DNA of 64,000 nt from Pseudomonadota bacterium (GTDB lineage: Bacteria; Pseudomonadota; Gammaproteobacteria; Burkholderiales; Burkholderiaceae_C). The notes under the pieces were generated by a model. The model saw nothing but the letters and a program-made list of their open reading frames with translations. It was not told the origin of the DNA and ran no database searches. This document shows positions 26,140 through 36,066 of the stretch, piece after piece. The first letter of the stretch is position 1. Each line of letters starts with the position of its first letter. Both the position numbers and the translations under genes were made by a program. The stretch covers positions 1 through 64,000 of the forward strand of contig JAFEDY010000036.1 of the NCBI GenBank assembly GCA_018241405.1, given 5' to 3'.

Positions 26140-26800
26140 TCTTTTTGAGGGTGGCTGGCCGGGACTCGCCCCGGCGGGCGAGGCACTTTTCTTTGCTTCG
26201 CCAAAGAAAAGTACCCAAAAGAAAGGCGACCCTGCTGTCCGTGTCCCTTCGCTTCGCTACGGGCAACCTGCGGTGCTCGCGCATAGGGTGTGCCGCATAA
26301 CTCACTGCGCGCTGCGCGCTCCGTTCAGACAAATGCGGCAAGTCAGATGACGCAAGCATGGGCGCTTCGACGCCCATGCACACCCCATGCACTGCGCTCC
26401 TCGGCACGTCCAGAAGGGCACCCGCGATCCGGGCCATCGCTGCGCTCGGCCCCCAACGCGCAGGCGCTTCGCGCCGCGAAGACCAGGCCGAGCGCAGCGA
26501 TGGCCCGGATCGTCCCCCACCCCTGTGGCTGCGCCTGGGGCGGGGCACTTGCGGGGTGGCATGCGCGTCGAAGCGCGCATGCCTCGTGCTCTGACTTGCC
26601 GCGGTTGTCTGAACGAAGCGCGCAGCGCGTAGTGAGTTATGCGGCACACCCCGCAAGCGCCCCGACACAGGTTTGCCCCGCAGCGCAGCGAAGGGGTCGC
26701 AGACTTGGGGCGCGTTTCTTTGCCTACTTTCTTGCCGCGCGGCAAGAAAGTAGGTCGCCCGCCGGGGCGAGACCCGGCCAGCCACACTCAAAAGGAATAG
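26140..26800. repeat. large palindromic element (about 660 bases) filling a gene-free region
   Basis: No gene is supported between 26096 and 26841. The region is a giant imperfect palindrome. The left arm (from 26142) and the right arm (to 26797) match in reverse complement over blocks such as ggctggccggg, ccgcataactcac, cgcgctgcgcgct, gttcagacaa and cggcaagtcaga. Near the centre, 26426-26451 and 26486-26511 are perfect 26-base complements. Each arm also holds its own perfect hairpin (26185-26212 and 26723-26754) with different stem sequences. Long open frames across it are artefacts of the repeat. Confidence 0.85.
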
Positions 26801-26841
26801 CACCCTACGCACTACAAAAAAGCGCTTCAGCCAAAAAAGCC

Positions 26842-27357
26842 CTATTTGGCGCGCCGCAATACCACCTCGGCAGTCCCGCCGCCGGACGAAGCCGGCGTCC
26901 TCCACCGGAGTTCATCCCCCGCCACGCTGAACGGCCGCCTCTGCTCGGTGCCGTTCCAGTTCGGGAAGGTGCTGGTTTCTATGTGGAACGTGATGGTGTT
27001 ACTGGCCTCGTCCACCGTGTAGCTGCCGAAGTGCGCGATCGACCCTTGCACCACGGCCTTGTTTTCCGCCGGCGTCCCCTGCATGCGATCGGTGGACGCG
27101 AACCGCACCTGTCCGGCGCGTGCCGTCATCAGGATATAGCGGCCATTGCCGTCAAAGCTCGCTTGCCCCTGCGGATTCAACCCATAAAGAGGTACGCGGG
27201 TGCCGTCGGGATGGACCACATCGACCGCTACATAGATCCAGGTGCCGACGAGCTGGTCTTTCAGGGTCACTTGCGCGTATACGCCGCCCCAGGGCGGGGC
27301 CAGACCCGCAAGCAGCAGCGCTGCCATGGTCCGCCTGGGCATATTGAGTCGCTTCAT
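26842..27357 (-). CDS. secreted lipocalin-like domain protein
   Basis: A 171-residue protein with a signal peptide (TMAALLLAGLAPPWGGVYA, cleavage after A-Q-A-type site near residue 29) and a lipocalin-like beta-barrel region: LVGTWIYVAVDVV, GRYILMTARAG and FHIETSTFPNW. This is the Lipocalin_5-type family of unknown function, probably periplasmic. The ATG at 27357 is preferred to an upstream in-frame start at 27444, since it begins the signal peptide. It is not in an operon. The 254 bases upstream of it, up to lolD, are AT-richer and hold no gene I can support. Confidence 0.8.
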   Translation of the reverse strand: MKRLNMPRRTMAALLLAGLAPPWGGVYAQVTLKDQLVGTWIYVAVDVVHPDGTRVPLYGLNPQGQASFDGNGRYILMTARAGQVRFASTDRMQGTPAENKAVVQGSIAHFGSYTVDEASNTITFHIETSTFPNWNGTEQRRPFSVAGDELRWRTPASSGGGTAEVVLRRAK

Positions 27358-27611
27358 GATGACACCTCGCGTGGTGGTGGAAGGTTCAAAGATCGGCGCG
27401 CCATGGCTGACAGTCGCAGGATTTTCGTCGTAGCGTGCCCGCACGATGAATGGGCCTGGCTTTGTCCCGGCATAGGGGTAGCGAAACTGGCAGCGTTGTT
27501 AGACCGTCCGTGCCGCAACTCGTTCCGTCAAGCCACTTGGTCAACTGCAACGCAAGGGTGTAATGCGATATATCGCAAGGTAGACGGTCGCTTGCAGCTA
27601 ACTTTTTCGCA

Positions 27612-28281
<670 letters not shown>

Positions 28282-28289
<8 letters not shown>

Positions 28290-29535
28290 AGCGCAGCGCC
28301 TCCGCCGGGTTCACGCGGCTGGCGCGCCAGCTCGGGTACAGGGTGGCGACGAAGGCCAGGATCAGCGAGATGACGGCAATCGGCACGATGTCGCTGCGCT
28401 GCGGGTCGCTGGGCATGCGGCTGATGAGGTAGATGTCCTGGGGCAGGAAGGTGGTGTGCAGCGCGCGCTCTATGGCCGGCACGATGACGTCGATGTTGAA
28501 GGCAATGCCTAGGCCCAGCAGCAGCCCGGCCAGCGTGCCGATGACGCCCACCATGGCGCCCTGCACCACGAAGACGCCCATGATGCTCTGCGGGCTGGCG
28601 CCCAGCGTGCGCAGGATGGCGATGTCGGCGCGCTTGTCGGTCACGGTCATGACCAGCGTGGACACCAGGTTGAACGCCGCCACGGCGACGATGAGCGTGA
28701 GGATGATGAACATCATGCGTTTTTCCAGCTGCACGGCGGCGAACCAGGTCTTGTTCTGCTGCGTCCAGTCGCGGATCAAAAGATGCCCCGACAGGCTGTG
28801 CGCCAGCTGCTGCGCCACCTGGGGCGCCTCGTGCAGGTCCTTGAGCTTCAGCCGCAGGCCCGTCGGCCCCTCCAGGCGGAAGATGCGCTCGGCGTCCTGG
28901 TGCGCCATGAGCACCAGGGCCGAGTCGTACTCGTAGTGGCCCGAGCTGAAGGTGCCGGCCACCGTCATCTGCTTGAGGCGCGGCAGCACGCCCGCGGGCG
29001 TGACCTGGCCCGAGGGCGCGATCAGCGTCACCGTATCGCCCGCACGCACGCCGAGCTGGCGCGCCAGCTCGCTGCCCAGGATCACGCGGAACTCGCCCGG
29101 CACCAGGGCGTTCAGGCCCTGCACGCTCTCGGCCGCCAGGTCGGTCACCTCGGGCTCGCGCGCCGGATCTATGCCGCGCACCAGCACGCCCTTCATGTCC
29201 TCGCCACGCGCCAAGAGCGCCTGCGCGGCGACGAAGGGCGCGGCGCCGACTACGTTGGGGTTGGCGCGCGCCTCGGCCAGCGTGCGCTGCAGGTCGGGCA
29301 GGGCGGCGCCGCCCGGCGCGAAGATCTCGATGTGCGAGACCACGCTGAGCATGCGGTCGCGCACCTCCTTCTGAAAGCCGTTCATCACCGACAGCACGAT
29401 GATCAGCGCCGCCACCCCGAGCGCAATGCCCAGCATGGACACGCCCGAGATGAAGGAGATGAAGCCATTGCGCCGCGTGGCGCGGCCCGCCCGGGTGTAG
29501 CGCCAGCCCAGGGCCAGTTCGTAAGGAATTTGCAT
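28282..29535 (-). CDS. lipoprotein-releasing ABC transporter permease LolC/LolE
   Basis: A 417-residue FtsX/MacB-type permease: one N-terminal membrane helix ([20 protein letters not shown]), a periplasmic domain of about 220 residues, then three helices including the FtsX core. The N-terminus [19 protein letters not shown] is the LolC/E family signature, which fixes the start at 29535; the frame open beyond it is a shadow. Only one LolC/E-type gene is present, so the transporter is probably a homodimer of a hybrid LolF-like subunit with LolD. Confidence 0.93.
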
Positions 29536-29616
29536 GGTGTGGAAGGCTTGCACGGCGCCAGGGAAACACCGGCCGCGCAGAACCGGCGATTGTGGCATCC
29601 CGGACAATAGCCCCCC

Positions 29617-30561
29617 ATGCCCCCCACCCCCCATTTGCTCATCCCCCTGGCCGCGAGCCACGCCGAGGGATGCCGCCAGGCGCTGCACGGCCTGGCCCTG
29701 CCCCAGCTGGACCGGCTGCTGGCGCGCCTGACGCCCGCCGACCAGGACGTCGGCAGCGAGACCGACTTCGTCCCGCCGCACGAACGCGCCCTGGCCCGCC
29801 ACCTGGGCCTGCCTGCCGACGCGCCGCCCTGGGCCGCCTGGCAGCGCCAGCAAACCGACCCGCAGGACGCACAGGCCAGCGCCTGGGCCTTCATCTCCCC
29901 CTGCCAATGGCAAGCCGGCGCCAACCATGTGCTGCTGGCCGACCCGGCGCTCTTGCAGCTGACCGCGCAGGAATCGCGCGCGCTGCTGGACATACTTGCG
30001 CCCTGGTTTGCCGAGGACGGCATCACCCTGCTCTACGACCAGCCGACGCGCTGGCTGGCCTGCGGGGCGCCATTTGCGGGACTGGCCACGGCCTCGCTGC
30101 AGCGCGTGACGGGCCGGGACGTGAGCCCCTGGCTGCCCGACAAGCAGCGGGCCCGCGCACTGCACCGCCTGCACAGCGAGATGCAGATGCTGCTCTACAC
30201 CCACCCCTTCAACGACGCGCGCGCCACGCAGGGCCTGCCGCCCGTCAACGCCTTCTGGGTGCATGGCGCGGGCGCCCTGCCCCAGGCGCCCGCGACCTCG
30301 GCAGAGCCGGAAATGCCCACCTCCCTGCTGGAGGCCGCGCTGCGCGAGGACTGGCGCGCCTGGGCCGCGGCCTGGCAGGCGCTGGATGCCGGCCCCGTCG
30401 CCCGCCTGGCCGCACATGTGGCGAAGGGCGGCAGCGCGCGCCTGACCCTGTGCGGCGAGCGCAACGCCATGGCCTGGCACACGGCCCCGCGTGGCCTGGG
30501 CCGGCGGATTCAAAGCTTTTTGAGCCCCCAGCGCTTTGCCAGCATGCGTGAGCAGCTATGA
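29617..30561 (+). CDS. conserved hypothetical protein of the recJ neighbourhood (COG4255-like)
   Basis: A 314-residue soluble protein. It resembles the group often labelled RpfE-like regulatory protein or phosphoglycerate-mutase-like protein in betaproteobacteria, commonly placed before recJ. Visible features are HLLIPLAASHAEGC at the N-terminus, SAWAFISPCQWQAGANHV near residue 87 and a C-terminal half with MQMLLYTHPFNDAR and VNAFWVHGAG. The alkaline-phosphatase metal motifs of true phosphoglycerate mutases are not seen, so that label is doubtful. It ends in an ATGA junction with recJ. Confidence 0.75.
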   Translation: MPPTPHLLIPLAASHAEGCRQALHGLALPQLDRLLARLTPADQDVGSETDFVPPHERALARHLGLPADAPPWAAWQRQQTDPQDAQASAWAFISPCQWQAGANHVLLADPALLQLTAQESRALLDILAPWFAEDGITLLYDQPTRWLACGAPFAGLATASLQRVTGRDVSPWLPDKQRARALHRLHSEMQMLLYTHPFNDARATQGLPPVNAFWVHGAGALPQAPATSAEPEMPTSLLEAALREDWRAWAAAWQALDAGPVARLAAHVAKGGSARLTLCGERNAMAWHTAPRGLGRRIQSFLSPQRFASMREQL

Positions 30562-32273
30562 AAATAATAACTAGAGACATTCCCCCGCGCGCCGTCTGGG
30601 CGCTGGAGCAGGCCGGCGTGCACCCGCTGCTGGCACGCCTGTACGCCGCGCGCGGCATACGCGCCAGGGACGAGCTGGACGACGCCCTGGCGCGCCTGCT
30701 GCCCCCCGCCGCGCTCAAGGGCGCGCAAGAAGCCGCCACGCTGCTGGCCGACGCCATCGCCCAGGACAAGCGCCTGGTCATCGTGGCCGACTACGACTGC
30801 GACGGCGCCACCGCCTGCGCCGTGGGCGTGCGCGGCCTCAGGCTGCTGGGCGCGCACCAAGTGGATTACCTGGTACCCGACCGCGTGGTGGATGGCTACG
30901 GCCTCACGGCCCCAATAGCCCGGCGCGTGGCCGACAAGGGCGCCGATGTACTCATCACCGTGGACAACGGCATCGCCAGCGTCGAGGGCGTGCGTGAGGC
31001 CAAGGCCCTGGGCCTGCAGGTGCTGGTTACCGACCACCACCTGCCCGGCCCCGAACTGCCCGCGGCCGACGCCATCGTGAATCCCAACCAACCCGGCTGC
31101 CCGTTCGAGAGCAAGTCCATGGCCGGCGTGGGCGTGATGTTCTACGTGCTCATGCAGCTGCGCGCCGAGCTGCGCGCGCGCGGCCTGTTCGACAAGGCCA
31201 GCCAGCCCAAGCTGGAGCCGCTCCTGCCCCTGGTCGCGCTGGGCACCGTGGCGGACGTGGTGCGCCTGGACAACAACAACCGCCGCCTGGTGGCCCAGGG
31301 CTTGAAGCGCATACGCGCCGGCCAGATGCAGGCCGGCATCCAGGCGCTGTTCGACGCCGCCGGGCGCAAGGCCGAGGCCGCCACCACCTTCGACTTCGGC
31401 TTCGCCTTAGGGCCACGCATCAACGCCGCGGGCCGCCTGGCCGACATGACGCTGGGCATCGAATGCCTGCTGACCGACGACGCCGGCCGCGCCGCCGAGC
31501 TGGCACGCCAGCTCGACGCCATCAACCGCGAGCGCCGCGAATTGGAGGGCGGCATGCGCGAGCAGGCCATGCTGCTGGCGGAAAGCCTGTTCGACGAAGA
31601 CGAGGAGCCGCCGCCGGCCATCAGCGTGTTCGACCCCGACTTCCACGAGGGCGTGGTGGGCATCGTCGCCTCGCGCATCAAGGACCGGCTGCACCGCCCC
31701 AGCTTCGTGTTTGCCGCCAGCAGCGCGCCGGGCAAGGGGCATGAGCTCAAGGGCTCGGGCCGGTCGATTGCCGGCTTTCACCTGCGCGACGCGCTGGACC
31801 TGGTGGCCAAGCGCCACCCGGGCGTGATCCTGAAGTTCGGCGGCCACGCCATGGCCGCGGGCTGCACCGTGGCCGAGGAGCACTTCGAGACCTTCGAGAG
31901 CGCCTTCGCCCAGGTCGCCCGTGAATGGCTGGACGCCGCCACGCTGACGCGCCGCCTGGAGACCGACGGCCCGCTGGCCCCCGAATACTGTCGCGCCGAG
32001 CTGGTCGATGCGCTACAGCGCGAGGTCTGGGGCCAGGGCTTTGCCCCGCCCACCTTCAGCGAGGAGGTGCAGGTGCTGAGCCAGCGCCTGGTGGGCGAGG
32101 CGAAGAACCACCTGCAGATCAAGCTGCTGCACCAGGGCCAGCCGGTCGATGCCATCTGGTTCGGCCACACCGAGCAGTTGCCCGAGCGCGCGCTGCTGGC
32201 CTTCCGGCTCGACGTGAACGAATGGCGCGGCGAGCGGCGCGTGCAGTTCCTTGTGGAGGGGGCGCAGCTCTGA
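30558..32273 (+). CDS. recJ: single-stranded-DNA exonuclease RecJ
   Basis: A 571-residue 5'-3' exonuclease of recombination and mismatch repair. DHH-family metal motifs are intact: VADYDCDG (76-83), TVDNGIASVEG near 135, VTDHHLPGP near 158 and the DHHA1 motif KFGGHAMAAG near 430; an OB-fold region follows. The length is normal for RecJ. The start codon lies in the stop of the preceding gene (ATGA) and within a sequence, gcagctatgaaaataata, that resembles half of a dispersed repeat. Confidence 0.95.
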   Translation: MKIITRDIPPRAVWALEQAGVHPLLARLYAARGIRARDELDDALARLLPPAALKGAQEAATLLADAIAQDKRLVIVADYDCDGATACAVGVRGLRLLGAHQVDYLVPDRVVDGYGLTAPIARRVADKGADVLITVDNGIASVEGVREAKALGLQVLVTDHHLPGPELPAADAIVNPNQPGCPFESKSMAGVGVMFYVLMQLRAELRARGLFDKASQPKLEPLLPLVALGTVADVVRLDNNNRRLVAQGLKRIRAGQMQAGIQALFDAAGRKAEAATTFDFGFALGPRINAAGRLADMTLGIECLLTDDAGRAAELARQLDAINRERRELEGGMREQAMLLAESLFDEDEEPPPAISVFDPDFHEGVVGIVASRIKDRLHRPSFVFAASSAPGKGHELKGSGRSIAGFHLRDALDLVAKRHPGVILKFGGHAMAAGCTVAEEHFETFESAFAQVAREWLDAATLTRRLETDGPLAPEYCRAELVDALQREVWGQGFAPPTFSEEVQVLSQRLVGEAKNHLQIKLLHQGQPVDAIWFGHTEQLPERALLAFRLDVNEWRGERRVQFLVEGAQL

Positions 32274-32294
32274 CAGGCGCCCTACAATGACCCT

Positions 32295-33176
32295 GTGCCC
32301 CATTCCCTGAACGCCGACCTACATTGCCATTCCGTGGTGTCCGACGGCACCCTCACGCCCGAGGCGCTGGCCGCGCGCGCGCGCGCCAACGGCGTGCAGC
32401 TGTGGGCCCTGACCGACCACGACGAGATCAGCGGCCAGCACCGCGCCGCGGCCGCCGCGCACGCACTGGGCATGGACTACCTCACGGGCGTGGAAATCTC
32501 CGTCACCTTCATCAACACCACGGTGCACATCGTCGGCCTGGGCTTTGACGCGGACGACGCGCGGCTGGCCCAGGGCCTGGCGGCCACGCGCGGCGGGCGC
32601 GGCGAGCGCGCGCGCGAGATCGCCGGCCAGCTTGCCCGGGTGGGCATTCCTGGCGCCTATGAAGGCGCACTGTGCTACGTGGGCAACCCGGCGCTGATCT
32701 CGCGCACGCACTTTGCGCGTTACCTGGTGGACACGGGCGTCTGCCGCGACATGGGCGAAGTGTTCCGCAAGTACCTGACCGAGGGCAAACCCGGCTTTGT
32801 GCCGCACTACTGGGCCGAGCTGCGCGATGCCGTGCGCTGGATACGCGAGGCCGGCGGCATGGCCGTGATCGCCCACCCCGCGCGCTACCGTTTCACGGCC
32901 AACGAGGAATACGCACTGTTCTCCGAGTTCCGCCAGCATGGCGGCCAGGGGGTGGAGGTGGTGACGGGCAGCCACAGCAGCGCCGAATACCGCATCTACG
33001 CCGACATGGCGCAAGAATTTGGCCTGGCGGCCTCGCGCGGCAGCGACTTTCACAGCCCGAACGAATCGCATACCGACCTGGGCACGCTACCGGATCTGCC
33101 GGCCCAGCTCACACCCGTGTGGGATCTGCTGGCCCACCGCATACTGCACGCACCCCAAGGCCTTGCAGCGGCTTGA
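32295..33176 (+). CDS. PHP-domain phosphoesterase (TrpH / RNase AM family)
   Basis: A 293-residue protein of the YciV/TrpH group, which hydrolyses 3',5'-nucleotide bisphosphates and trims RNA 5' ends. Metal ligands are visible: NADLHCHSVVSDGTLTPE at the N-terminus, LTDHDEISG near residue 40, GVEISV near 67, IAHPARY near 193 and GSDFHSPNE near 250. It starts with GTG at 32295. YciO follows six bases later, the same gene pair as trpH-yciO in E. coli, which supports the identification. Confidence 0.9.
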   Translation: MPHSLNADLHCHSVVSDGTLTPEALAARARANGVQLWALTDHDEISGQHRAAAAAHALGMDYLTGVEISVTFINTTVHIVGLGFDADDARLAQGLAATRGGRGERAREIAGQLARVGIPGAYEGALCYVGNPALISRTHFARYLVDTGVCRDMGEVFRKYLTEGKPGFVPHYWAELRDAVRWIREAGGMAVIAHPARYRFTANEEYALFSEFRQHGGQGVEVVTGSHSSAEYRIYADMAQEFGLAASRGSDFHSPNESHTDLGTLPDLPAQLTPVWDLLAHRILHAPQGLAAA

Positions 33177-33182
33177 TCCACC

Positions 33183-33818
33183 ATGGCCCAATACTTCGAG
33201 ATCTACGCCGACAACCCGCAGCCGCGCCTGCTCAAGCAGGCGGCCGCGCTGCTGGCGGGCGGCGGCATATTGGCCGTGCCCACCGATTCCAGCTACGCGC
33301 TGGTCTGCCGCCTGGATGACAAGGACGCCGTGGACCGCATCCGCCGCCTGCGCCAGATCAACGACAAGCACCACCTCACGCTGCTGTGCCGCGACCTGTC
33401 GGAGCTGGCCAGCTACGCCCATGTGGACAACCGCCAGTACCGGCTGCTCAAGCTGGCCACGCCCGGGCCCTATGCCTTCATCCTGGACGCCACCAAGGAA
33501 GTGCCGCGGCGCGTGAGCCACCCGCAGCGCAAGACCATCGGCCTGCGCGTGCCCGATCGCAAGGGCCTGCAGATGCTGCTGGAGCTGCATGGCACGCCGC
33601 TCCTGGCCAGCACGCTGATCCCGGCCGGCGAGGAAGAACCCCTCAACGATCCGCAGGAGATCCGCGAGCGCTACGAAAAGCAGCTCGACGGCATCGTCGA
33701 CGCCGGCTCCTGCCCTCTGGAGCCCACGACGGTGCTGGATCTCACGCCCATGGGCACCGGCGGCGACCCCATCGTGGTGCGCGCGGGGCGCGGCAGCCTG
33801 CAGGCGCTGGGGCTCTGA
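33183..33818 (+). CDS. yciO: YciO/Sua5 family (L-threonylcarbamoyladenylate synthase-like) protein
   Basis: A 211-residue protein with the YrdC/Sua5 fold: GGILAVPTDSSYAL near residue 28, INDKHHLTLLCRDLSE near 60, KLATPGPYAFIL near 90 and TIGLRVPD near 118. YciO resembles TsaC but its in vivo role is less certain. It forms a pair with the PHP phosphoesterase gene. It is more YciO than TsaC because of the KTIGLRVPDR region and its genomic partner. Confidence 0.88.
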   Translation: MAQYFEIYADNPQPRLLKQAAALLAGGGILAVPTDSSYALVCRLDDKDAVDRIRRLRQINDKHHLTLLCRDLSELASYAHVDNRQYRLLKLATPGPYAFILDATKEVPRRVSHPQRKTIGLRVPDRKGLQMLLELHGTPLLASTLIPAGEEEPLNDPQEIRERYEKQLDGIVDAGSCPLEPTTVLDLTPMGTGGDPIVVRAGRGSLQALGL

Positions 33819-33897
33819 CGACGCTGCGCCGGCGCTGCGCACCCAAGCCGATGCGCCTGCGCCTGGGCAGGGCGCGGCGTCTGACACAATCCTGACC

Positions 33898-34566
33898 GTG
33901 GACCTCTCCAATCTCATCCAAACCGTACTCATCTATGCACTGCCCGTGCTATTTTCCATCACCGTGCACGAGGCAGCCCATGGCTACACGGCCCGGCATT
34001 TCGGCGACAACACCGCCGCCATGCTGGGGCGCGTGACGCTCAACCCCCTCAAGCACATCGACCCCATCGGCACGGTGCTGATGCCGCTGCTGCTGTATTT
34101 CGCCACCTCGGGCACTTTCTTGTTCGGCTATGCCAAGCCGGTGCCGGTCAACTTTCACCATCTGCGCAACCCCAAGCGCGACATGGTGTGGGTGGCACTG
34201 GCGGGCCCAGCCTCCAACTTCGCCCAGGCCCTGGCCTGGGCCTTGCTTCTGGTGGCCCTGGTGGCGCTGGGCGCGCAGGAGCCGTTCTTCGTGCAGATGG
34301 CCCGCGCCGGCGTCGCCGTGAACCTGGTGATGTGGGCCTTCAACCTGTTTCCGCTGCCGCCGCTCGATGGCGGTCGCATCCTTGTCGGCCTGCTGCCCTG
34401 GCGGCAGGCGCAGCTCGTTGCCCGCGTCGAGCCCTATGGTTTTTTCATCGTGCTGGCGCTGGTCGTGGGCGGCGTCGTGGGCCAGCTGTGGCTGCGCCCG
34501 CTGATGTCGCTGGGCTACCAAGCCATCGACCTGCTGATCTCGCCACTCACCGCCTTGCTTCGTTGA
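33898..34566 (+). CDS. site-2 protease family membrane metalloprotease
   Basis: A 222-residue intramembrane zinc protease-like protein with about five helices. The zinc site HEAAH is near residue 23 (ITVHEAAHGY) and the third ligand motif is PLPPLDGGRILVG near 155. The PDZ domain of RseP is absent; this is the compact bacterial S2P group. GTG start at 33898. trpS follows after 4 bases; the yciO - S2P - trpS order is common in betaproteobacteria. The substrate is unknown. Confidence 0.9.
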   Translation: MDLSNLIQTVLIYALPVLFSITVHEAAHGYTARHFGDNTAAMLGRVTLNPLKHIDPIGTVLMPLLLYFATSGTFLFGYAKPVPVNFHHLRNPKRDMVWVALAGPASNFAQALAWALLLVALVALGAQEPFFVQMARAGVAVNLVMWAFNLFPLPPLDGGRILVGLLPWRQAQLVARVEPYGFFIVLALVVGGVVGQLWLRPLMSLGYQAIDLLISPLTALLR

Positions 34567-34570
34567 CTTC

Positions 34571-35875
34571 ATGACCACCACGCGCTTTCTCACCGGCATC
34601 ACGCCCTCCGGCACCCCGCACCTGGGCAACTACGCGGGCATGATGCGCCCGGCCATCGCCGCCACCCGCACGCCGGGGGTGGAGAACTTCTACTTTCTGG
34701 CCGACTACCACGCGCTCATCAAGTGCCAGGAGCCCGAGCGCGTGCACCGCTCCACGCTGGAGATCGCCGCCAGCTGGCTGGCCGCGGGGCTGGACCCCGA
34801 ACGCGTGACCTTCTACCGCCAGTCGGACATCCCCGAGATCCCCGAGCTCACCTGGTTCCTGACCTGCGTGACCGGCAAGGGGCTGCTCAACCGCGCCCAT
34901 GCCTATAAGGCCGTGCAGGACAAGAACGCCGAGGCCGGACGCGACAGCGACGACGGCGTCTCCGCCGGCCTGTTCATGTACCCGGTGCTGATGGCGGCCG
35001 ACATCCTCGCATTCAACGCCCACCAGGTGCCCGTGGGGCGCGACCAGATCCAGCACATCGAGATGGCGCGCGACATCGCCGCCAGCTTCAACCACCTGTA
35101 CGGCGCGCATTTCACGCTGCCCGAGGCCGCCATCGAGGACAAGGTGGCCACGCTGCTGGGCCTGGATGGGCGCAAGATGAGCAAGAGCTACGACAACACC
35201 ATCCCGCTGTTCTGTCCGCCCGCGCAGCTTAAAAAGCTGATCGGCTCCATCGTCACCGACTCACGCGCGCCCGGCGAACCCAAGGAGGTCGAGGGCTCGG
35301 CCCTGTTCCAGCTCTACCAGGCCTTTGCCACGCCCGATGAGGCAGCTGCCATGCGCCGCGCCTATGCCGATGGCATCGCCTGGGGTGATGCCAAGCAGAT
35401 GCTGTTCGAGTGCATCGACCGCGAGATCGCGCCCATGCGCGCGCGCTATGACGACCTGATGGCACACCCCGAGAAGGTCGAAGCGGCGCTGCAGCGAGGC
35501 GCCGAGCGCGCCCGCGCCATTGCCCGCCCCTTGCTGCAGCAGCTGCGCACCGCCGTAGGCCTGCGGCCCTTGAGCGCCACGCTGGCCCAGGGCACCGCGA
35601 CGCCGAAGGCCGGCAAGGCCGCGCTGCCCACGTTCAAGCAGTACCGCGAGGCGGACGGCAAGTTTTATTTCAAGCTCGTTGCTGCCGACGGCCGACTGCT
35701 GCTGCAAAGCACCGGTTTTGCCGCACCACGCGACGCCGGCCAGACCATCGCCCGGCTGCAGAAGGAGGCCGGAGCCCTGCAGGCACTGGCCCCACTGCTG
35801 GCGCCGGTGGCAGGCGTGGGCGCCGACGAGGTGAGCGCCGCGCTGCAGGCGCTGGCAGAAGCCGCCAATGCATGA
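34571..35875 (+). CDS. trpS: tryptophanyl-tRNA synthetase
   Basis: A 434-residue class I synthetase that charges tRNA-Trp. The HIGH-equivalent TPSGTPHLGNY is at 11-21 and the KMSKS motif reads GRKMSKSYDN near 203. The protein is longer than the E. coli enzyme (334 residues): about 100 extra C-terminal residues, with FKQYREADGKFYFKLVA near 355, form an added domain seen in betaproteobacterial TrpS. It is the last gene of its block. Confidence 0.95.
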   Translation: MTTTRFLTGITPSGTPHLGNYAGMMRPAIAATRTPGVENFYFLADYHALIKCQEPERVHRSTLEIAASWLAAGLDPERVTFYRQSDIPEIPELTWFLTCVTGKGLLNRAHAYKAVQDKNAEAGRDSDDGVSAGLFMYPVLMAADILAFNAHQVPVGRDQIQHIEMARDIAASFNHLYGAHFTLPEAAIEDKVATLLGLDGRKMSKSYDNTIPLFCPPAQLKKLIGSIVTDSRAPGEPKEVEGSALFQLYQAFATPDEAAAMRRAYADGIAWGDAKQMLFECIDREIAPMRARYDDLMAHPEKVEAALQRGAERARAIARPLLQQLRTAVGLRPLSATLAQGTATPKAGKAALPTFKQYREADGKFYFKLVAADGRLLLQSTGFAAPRDAGQTIARLQKEAGALQALAPLLAPVAGVGADEVSAALQALAEAANA

Positions 35876-35902
35876 ATAAAACAAATGCACAATCTTCAAT
35901 TC

Positions 35903-35949
35903 AAGTCAATAGTATTTTCCCGTTTACACCACATCGACAAAAGTCAATA
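35903..35949. promoter_or_regulatory. AT-rich upstream region with direct repeats before the response regulator
   Basis: In the 191 bases between trpS and the response-regulator gene, an AT-rich stretch has AAGTCAATA at 35903-35911 and again at 35941-35949. OmpR-type regulators bind direct repeats, so these may be binding sites, perhaps for autoregulation. No clean sigma-70 hexamers could be assigned. Confidence 0.3.
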
Positions 35950-36066
35950 ACTATTAAAATCCCTGCCCACCGCGTTTCAATAGCCGCTCTCCGCCCACTT
36001 CCCGACATGCGGCAGCCGGCGGTTTTCGGTATTCGCAGCTTCATCCCCCCGTCTGCAAGGAGTGTC

